Shown here piece after piece: positions 57,130-64,000 of a stretch of 64,000 nucleotides of DNA. The notes under the pieces were generated by a model. It did not search any database and was not told where the DNA came from. It saw only the letters and a program-made list of their open reading frames with translations. This DNA is from Diphasiastrum complanatum (Eukaryota; Streptophyta; Lycopodiopsida; Lycopodiales; Lycopodiaceae): the NCBI GenBank assembly GCA_029204225.1, contig CM055113.1:33257011-33321010 (forward strand), read 5' to 3'. Each line of letters opens with the position of its first letter. The stretch's first letter is position 1. The position numbers and the translations under genes were made by a program.

Positions 57130-60100
57130 GAGGTTACTTACTAACAAGTCCTCAGCAAAAATGTGTATATTTTTTAACTACTTGAAATCCATGCCTTTTC
57201 CTTGTCAGCTCTTTATTTCAAGCCTATTTTGTGGTGAGCTTTATATCCGAAGGAAAAACTAACCAGCAACATGCTTGCTTGATGATATAGCATCTTGGTA
57301 ATTCATATTTTTTTGTATTCAAGATTCCAGCTAGGTCTTTATTTATACTCGTTTTGGAACATCTACTAGTGGATCATGGAGATCTTGGGCTTCTATTTGT
57401 CCACGTGATGTAGTCAAGGACTAAAGGAACGTTTTTATATTTTGTTCGTCCATGTGTGCTGAGTGGAGTATTAACGTGTCGAAAATTTACCCAAACCTAC
57501 AAGCACAAAGGTAAGGGGTGAATAATTGTCAAAGGTTCTGGGAGGAGGTTCTAGGTGAAAGGTTCTATGTCAATGTGCTATGAGAGAAGAACTGAGAATT
57601 TCAAATAGGTGAAGGTACACTGTAGCAGTGCATGCGAGAGAATAGATAGTGTACGGGTGCATGCGAGAGTATGGACAAACTTCAAAGGTACATAGAGCAG
57701 AAAAGACTACCTTGTTATAGTGTAACTTTTGCACTTGCTCGTAGAGAGATATTTCACTCTTTGATCTTTGCCTTTAGATAATCAATTGGCCCTGCGTAGA
57801 ATGTCTAGTAATCCTGGTGGTATCCGATGGTGGGAGGTACACTGTCTCTGATCTCTAATAAATGCATTTTGAAGAACGATGACTTTGATGAAGCTCAGAC
57901 CTTCAATGAGATGACATTTTTGATCTTCATGAATAGCATTCAAACTCCTAGTTGATATGAGATGGATGGACTTGGTGTACAATAACCACAGAAACAATAT
58001 CAAGCGAAAATGGATTTTTTTACTTTTTTAGGACTAGTTTCCGCACATCTATTTTTTGGGGTAGAGGACAAAGATTGACAATAACATATTTGATATGTAT
58101 ATTCATGCACTACCATTTTTGGCAAATTGAAGTTCATGCAGATCCACAAAATCTTGACCTTTGAAAGTTTGAATGCAACAATATGACTATAACATTTCTA
58201 AAAAACTAAGTATATTTTTTTAGCATTCTTTGAAACAAAAAAAAACGAACACCTCAAGTTGGTGCACACTAGAATTTTTTCAAGCTAGATGTAGCATGAT
58301 ATTCACAATTTTTTAAAAAGTAAAACCCACAAACGCCTTAGTTTATTTTGTATACATTTTCAAACATAATCAAATAAGAAGTATGAAATTTCTAGTTATT
58401 ATAATTACTTTTTAATAAGTTAAATATGTATACCTTCAAAAAAAAATTAACAGATAAGTTAATCTTTAGATTTTTAAATTGCTTAAATAACTTAAAACAG
58501 CTATAAATGTTTTTCAAAATTTAATGCTTCAAAGTTTTAAAAACTTGAAATCATTCAAAGAAATTTCAAATCAATAATTCATTCACATTTGAATTTGTTT
58601 TATAGAAACAAATTTGGAAAGGAAAAAGAAATTGGTAGCTTATGTTTTTCCATAATTGTAAATCTCAACAAGATTAAACTCTTTTTGGCTTTTTATGATG
58701 TTTTTAAATTCGAAGTTCAAAATTTTGGCATTTTGAAATAAATAAATTTTACTTAAAAGAAAAATAGGTGTCTAAGCCATTTCATTTTTGTTTGGTCACC
58801 ATGTTTAGACAATTTTTGTTAGAAAGAAAGCTTGGACATCCTGCATGTAAAAGTCCAAGCTGCAAGCTTATTAGAGGTAAGCTTAGTTTTAGAGACTTAA
58901 TGGGTTAACTTAGCCGTAGAATATTTTAGACAAGTTACAAAATTAAAGTAAAGTTAAAAATAGATTGGAGTTTGATTAGAGCTCTGTAATTCTAAACTTG
59001 GGCGGAAGTCCCACAAGCAAAGTGGACTACTTGCTCCACTCATTCTTTATAGATAAATGCAATGTGCTTAAAAAGATATCCATAAAGTGCTAAGTTGCAC
59101 TTTTTGGGTCCACAAGCTTCCTAATTGTAAACTTGCTTAATTCGCTCATTAGGTTTTTGCCAAAATGCTTATGGGATTGCATAAGGGAGCGTTGAAGACT
59201 AAAGATGCTTGTGCTTTCTCGAAGTTGTTACATTAAAATAGATCATGGGATATTATATGTTGTAGAAGTGGATTGGTATGATATATTGTGGACTGGAGTG
59301 GTAGAAGTGGAGTGGTAGGATAGATTGTGGTGTGGGGAAAGGGAGTGAAAAAGAGACTGTGAGGGAAAGTGCATGTGGACTGCGATGGGTTAGTCATAAC
59401 TTAGATCTTCCATTATGTTCTCAATTTTTGCTTTGTGTTTATATGTTAATGATTAGCTACAGAAGCTCTTTTGTCTTTTGATGTTTATCTTTTGCTTGAC
59501 TTTCATTGCTAGGATAATAGCTTTACTTCATGCTTGCTTCCTAGTTTGTAGAATGCTCATGCTTGTTTGATTTGTGTTGACTAGCACGTCCAGTGTTGTT
59601 GGGTTGTTACAGATTTGATTTTGTTGATCATCATCAACATATGGTGTCTACTTTGTGTCAAGTTAAATGCCACTCTATGTAATATTATATTGGATATCAA
59701 TTTCAAATTTCAAATTTCATAACTTCTTCATGAAAATGTGAATTGTGTAACAATTGTCAGCCTCTATTAAACGTGCATACGTTGCTACTACAAAGTTGTA
59801 TGTTGTATAATGGATGCCATTGAAAAGTAAATGTGATATAGTTGTTCATAGACTTGTGGATGTACATAAAGTTGCAATGGTTCAAATCTTGTGGATAATG
59901 GGAGATTGCTCTATGAGGCATTTCTAAGCTTTGAGATAAAAAAATGCAAAAACCAAGATCGGTATCATGGGTACAAGACAAAAAAAAAAATTGTCGGACA
60001 TTTTTTTGGCTCTTAAACTATTTCTATTTTTTTTATTCGTTTAAAAAAAATTAAATATTTTTTATAATTTTTATTTTATTTTCTACTAAGAGGTGCTTTG

Positions 60101-60780
60101 CTATGCTCAACATGGCAAAGAAGTGAGATGTTTTGTTATGCTCAATATAGCAAGGCAACTAAGCAAGTTGTGCTTGGCATGGCTTCACAACAGACTTGTA
60201 AACATATGCTGAGCATAGGAATGAAATGATGACCTTTGTTGCCAAAAGCAACATAGTTGTCTTTGAAAAATGTATTGTAAATAAAATGTATGTACATATT
60301 GGGCCCTCTTATATTTTTATAAAATTTTGCTTCTCAAAATTTGTGTTGTCTTCAAATGTTGTTTCATTCCCTATTATGATGATTTTTATGAGGTTTGTAA
60401 AAAAATTGTCCTAATAAAAAAACCAAAAGAGGTTACTCTCTTTTAGATCAAAGTCCCAAAAAAAAAGATATCATTGCGTTTCTAACCAAATCCGTGTTGT
60501 TTCATAATAAGGCATTGCCTTTAGAACACTTTCAAATTGTCGAGCCAACTTACTTGCTCCCGCACTTGAACTGCAAACATGGCCCCATTACTAAACCGGT
60601 GTCAGTCCCATGGCACTTACTGGAAGAGTTGAGCTAGTTGTTACTTCTTTTGCTCATCTTGCTCTTGCTTGTTGTTGGACTAATTTGTCGTATATTTCCA
60701 AAGCTTGAGCCCTTGTGATGTTAATATTTGAGAGTGATCTGAAGATATGAGAGGGATGATGTAGCAAGCTAGTAGTCAAC
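57130..60780. other. AT-rich intergenic DNA
   Basis: About 3.6 kb without a supported gene. Some short internal repetition is visible (GTGGTAGAAGTGGAGTGGTAGGATA around 59290-59320; TGCTATGCTCAACATGGCAA near 60100 and a similar phrase near 60140). No RNA gene or transposon end was recognised. Confidence 0.4.
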
Positions 60781-60789
60781 CATTTTTTT

Positions 60790-61740
60790 ACTGACATTAG
60801 AGGAGTTTCAAATGTTAAAAAGACCCTATAAAGAATACCATATAAAATATTAATAATAAATCAAGATAAAAATAATAATAATGTTTTTTATTTGCTTGCC
60901 CAGTCACACTTAAGAAACTTCAATTGTTCACAATTTAGCTTACGTAAATTTGAATATGCATTCCCTCCAATAGTTAAGATGGGCGCAATCTTCACATTAG
61001 AATGAAAATATGAGTGCCATCTCCAAATTTGAATCAAAAAGAAAGCAAAATCATGGAATTGATGTTACATAATTGGTGATATCGTACCAAGTAAATACAT
61101 ATTTGCTTATTACATTTGAATTTTTTTTGAGAATTTTGTTCTAAGTATACTGATGTTTATGATTGCTTTTGAATTTTTTTCTGATGACGATATTGTATCA
61201 TCTCCACTTGGATATCCCTACTGATTTGGCCCCTTTACTAAAAAGAGGAGTCAAAGGAATTTTCAATTTAAGTTGCGGATCGTTCTCGTTATGGGGCTAA
61301 AAGAAAGAGATTTGGATATATGAACAGACGAGACTTTGTATCCTCAAGATTCTAGCACTTTGACACATTCCACGGTTTCTTCAATAACTCCACTAGTTTC
61401 ATGGATATGCAATGGGCATAATGGACTACTAGGATATTGTGAGAGATTGGAATCATAAAAATAAATGTTTTATGCAAAGAATTCAATTTTTAGAATGTGA
61501 GTTTAGATGCATATCTTCTTATTGTCATAAGATAGATTCTATTCTCCAAAAGACCTTGAGGAAAATGAAGTACTTAGAAAAAATCATGAATCATTAGAAA
61601 AGATCATTTCCAATATCAATATAGAATCAAAGCAAATGTAAGCTATCTTACATTCTATTCATTCTAAAGACTTGCAATTAATGTAAGATGTCAAAGAAGA
61701 AGGCTAAGAACAATAAGCAAAAGCAACAAAATTGCAAGCC
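60790..61740 (+). pseudogene. T3: decayed third copy of transposase T (5' part)
   Basis: The segment matches 13320-14450 of element 1 in order: the GAGGAGTT..AAAAGACCCT upstream phrase, the reiterated GAATGAAAATATGAGTGCCAT motif (about 61000), then the T N-terminus LYHLHLDIPTDLAPL (about 61195), GHNGLLGYCERLES (about 61420) and the start of the coiled coil (61500-61690). It has many stops and indels and ends at about 61740, where a minus-strand copia piece begins. It helps to place a frameshift in T1, as T3 keeps the frame through SWICNGHNGLLGYC. Clearly inactive. Confidence 0.65.
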
Positions 61741-61754
61741 TTATTCAAACTCTA

Positions 61755-62470
61755 TCTCCTTGGTGCACATCATTTCCATGATTTGAGTGGCCTAACCTCT
61801 TGTGCCAAAGCTCCACTTGAGTGACTTCCTCCTTTGCCATCACCACACTTTCATTGGAGACATTAGCATCAAGTTTGAACTCCCTTGTTTAAAACCATTT
61901 GCCAAACATTTTTCATTTTTCATTATAGAGCAAAACACCTTGTTTGAAGTGTACATAACCAATATCCATCACTGACCAACATTAAGCAAGTTCTTGGCGA
62001 TAGATGGAACATAAAGTACTTGGCGATAGATGGAACAAAAAGTACATTGTCTAGTTTCAACACTTAAGAAGATCCAAGACAAAAGGGAATGGTTCCAACA
62101 CCATCAATTTTACACTAGCACCATTGAAAGAGAGTAAGGTTGAGAATGATCCTCTTTGGAATGTCATGTGGGAACTTGCCCCACTATCTATCCACCATGT
62201 GTTGTTGGAGTTGCTTTTGCTTGTTGGTGCGGATGTAGATGCCATCAAGGATGACTCTTCATCATCTTTCTCTCTTCTTGAGCAAGGTTTTTTTGTTTGC
62301 CATCACCTTGTGCATTCTTCTTCTTGTAACACTCGAATGCAAAGTGCCCCTTCTTACCACAACAAAAGGACTTGAGCTTGGATTTGAAATTTCAAAATAT
62401 AACTTATAAAATCTTGAATTTATTTTCTTCTTTGGACATAGCTTCTTCCCCAACCTCATCTCCTCTTTCA
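61755..62470 (-). pseudogene. Ty1-copia zinc-knuckle and protease fragment
   Basis: Minus-strand reading from 62470 gives a zinc knuckle with SFCCGKKGHFAFEC (about 62315-62360), in which the first Cys of the canonical CX2CX4HX4C is Ser. An EERER-like linker follows, then the protease active-site region WWIDSGASSHMT with D-S-G (62185-62150), FQRGSFSTLLSF, and sequence leading into the GAG-pre-integrase region. Frames change repeatedly; integrase and RT are absent. Inactive. Confidence 0.7.
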
Positions 62471-62479
62471 TAAAATTGG

Positions 62480-63430
62480 ACTAAGTCTTTGCTGGAATGC
62501 CGTAAAATTTTATATTCTTACTTTTTGCAAAATTCCAATGCTTACTAGAATATTCAAATTGCAAGATAATACTTTATGGAAGTGTTGTGCCTTATTTGAA
62601 GATGAATGGATATCAATCTTGTTGTTTATTTGTGAGCGAGTCCAACAAAGATGTCTTCTTATTTCCCTTACTATTTGCCATGGCTATCATCCCTCATCCA
62701 TGAAATTAAGTGACTAAGGCAAAAAGTTCATGGCAATCCCTTGATGCTAGTACAATTGAGATCCAAAATTTTGCAAATGACAATGTATTATCATCTCAAA
62801 TTAATAAAATTTGACACGTCCTTCTTCCTTTCACTCTTTGATCTTTTGAGTACCTTCTTGGATTACAGAAATGAATTGATGCTTAGCAATATTCCATCTC
62901 GAATTGTGATTGCGCTACAAAAATTTCTACTAAAAAATCAAATTTTAACATTGCATTCATACAAATTTTTCCCAAACTAACGCCAAAGACCAATGAGCGT
63001 CACAAAGAAATACTTTATAATCCAAATAACAATTACCAAACAAATATGTACAATGGAATCTAACATTTGTACACAAAAAAATTCCAAAAACGCCAAATAA
63101 CCATGATGAAAAAAATTGTTTCTAACTTCATTTAAATTGGGAGCTATGTTGGTTGTTGCCACTTTTACTGGCCATGTGCAACTAATCTTTGCTTTATTCT
63201 TTGTTCTTTGTTCTTTGCCTACTCTACTTCAATTAACTATTGTTGACTAGTTTGAGCTTTAATATTGTCCTAATAGATTGATTGTTTAATGGTTTTTGTG
63301 ATCCGAGTAACAATGTTCTCCTACAATATCCATTCCTAAAAAATTGTAAAAAAACGCTAATTCCAAGAAACACATGGTCCCATATCACCTATGGTAAGGT
63401 GAGGGATTATAGGACACCTTGTACCATTCA
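62480..63430. other. No gene recognised
   Basis: AT-rich DNA between the copia fragment and the tRNA-like array. Short ORFs (62741-62980, 62977-63162) have no motif. Confidence 0.4.
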
Positions 63431-63447
63431 TGAGAGTGATAACCCAA

Positions 63448-63945
63448 GGGGGGTTGGTTGAGTTGGTTAGCTTGGCATCCAAAGTTTCATTGGTCCCAAG
63501 TTCGAGCCTCCCCTTGAAAACCAAGAAGCATTCATGAGAGTGACCCAACGGGGTTGGCTCAACTGGTTAGCTTGGCATCCAAAGTTTCTTTGGTCCCAGG
63601 TTCGAGCCTCCCCTTGGAAACCAAGAAGCATTCATGAGAGTGAACCAACGGGTTGTCTTAGTTGGTTAGCTTGACATCCAAAGTTTCTTTGGTCTCAGTT
63701 CGAGCCTCCCCTTGGAAACCAAGAAGCATTCATGAGAGTGCCAATGGGGTTGGCTTTGTTGGTTAGCCTGCCATCCAAAGCTTATTTGGTCCCAAGTTCA
63801 AGCCTCCCCTTGGAAACCAAGAAGCATTCATGAGAGTGATATCCAATGGTTGGCTCAATTGCTTAGCTTGGCACCCAAAGTCTCTTTGGTCCCAAGTTCA
63901 AGCCCCCTTGGAAACCAAAATGCATTCAAGAGAGTGAGGGATTAT
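63448..63945 (+). repeat. Five tandem ~99-bp tRNA-like (SINE-head) units
   Basis: Units start near 63452, 63552, 63651, 63748 and 63848. Each has a box-A-like GTTGGCTCAACTGGTTAGCT, a potential CCAAAG-TTT-CTTTGG hairpin in the anticodon-arm position, and a box-B match GGTTCGAGCC (consensus GGTTCGANNCC; AGTTCAAGCC in decayed units). They end GAAACCAAGAAGCATTCATG. The D-loop to T-arm layout and the internal promoter boxes indicate derivation from a tRNA or tRNA-type SINE. The acceptor stem is not convincing, so I do not call tRNA genes. Confidence 0.7.
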
Positions 63946-64000
63946 TTCTTTTTCATGATGAACTAGCTAGACAAGATTTCCAATCCTCGCCTGAATTTAA

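Noticed and set aside
63448-63945. Five functional tRNA genes
   Set aside because: Box A and box B are present, but a 7-bp acceptor stem and a normal anticodon loop could not be built by eye, and the units drift in box B. Called tRNA-like repeats instead.

Overview
This is nuclear DNA of a land plant with a large, transposon-rich genome. The evidence is spliceosomal introns with GT..AG borders, Ty1-copia, Ty3-gypsy, LINE, CACTA and hAT relics, CCCTAAA telomere-type repeats, long CT/GA microsatellites, and one ordinary plant housekeeping gene. The clade cannot be fixed from the sequence. The only clearly intact conventional gene is a five-exon Golgi nucleotide-sugar transporter of the UDP-rhamnose/UDP-galactose (URGT) type at 54599-56704 (+). 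An intact but unrecognised 139-codon ORF lies at 24759-25178 (-).

Layout: 1-310 is a copia integrase fragment cut by a CACTA end (CACTACAAGAAAA at 311), followed by a CACTA accessory gene relic (to about 2.5 kb). 2.7-5.6 kb is a pol-less gypsy gag-protease relic between direct repeats. 6.1-8.8 kb is a minus-strand copia relic. 11.9-12.4 kb is a LINE C-terminal relic. 12.7-22.0 kb is a multigene mobile element (element 1). 23.3-23.9 kb is a hAT-type MITE with an 8-bp target duplication. 26.3-28.4 kb is a CACTA transposase relic. 28.6-34.4 kb is a second, diverged copy of the multigene element (element 2). 35.4-42.6 kb holds four more copia pieces. 44-50 kb is AT-rich and almost geneless. 51.5-52.8 kb is a LINE reverse-transcriptase relic. 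53-57 kb is the transporter gene. 60.8-61.7 kb is a third fragment of the multigene element. 61.8-62.5 kb is copia gag-protease. 63.4-63.9 kb is a tandem array of tRNA-like units.

The most interesting content is the multigene element. Element 1 and element 2 share four protein families, called here T, B, C and D. T is a DDE-type transposase candidate whose second-Asp/CxxC and third-Glu neighbourhoods resemble the RAG1/Transib core. B is an acidic protein with a conserved REDE segment. C contains a full histone-H3-type fold; in element 1 it is fused to a decayed Ulp1/C48-like protease domain, in element 2 it follows a long polyproline tail. D is a conserved protein of about 300 residues that may end in a beta-grasp domain. 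The two H3-type domains share residues with each other that canonical H3 lacks, so the element family seems to carry its own H3 lineage. Both copies are partly decayed. A 7-fold CACGTG cluster sits in the divergent promoter between B and C of element 1. I know of no described plant transposon with this gene set, but no database search was possible here.
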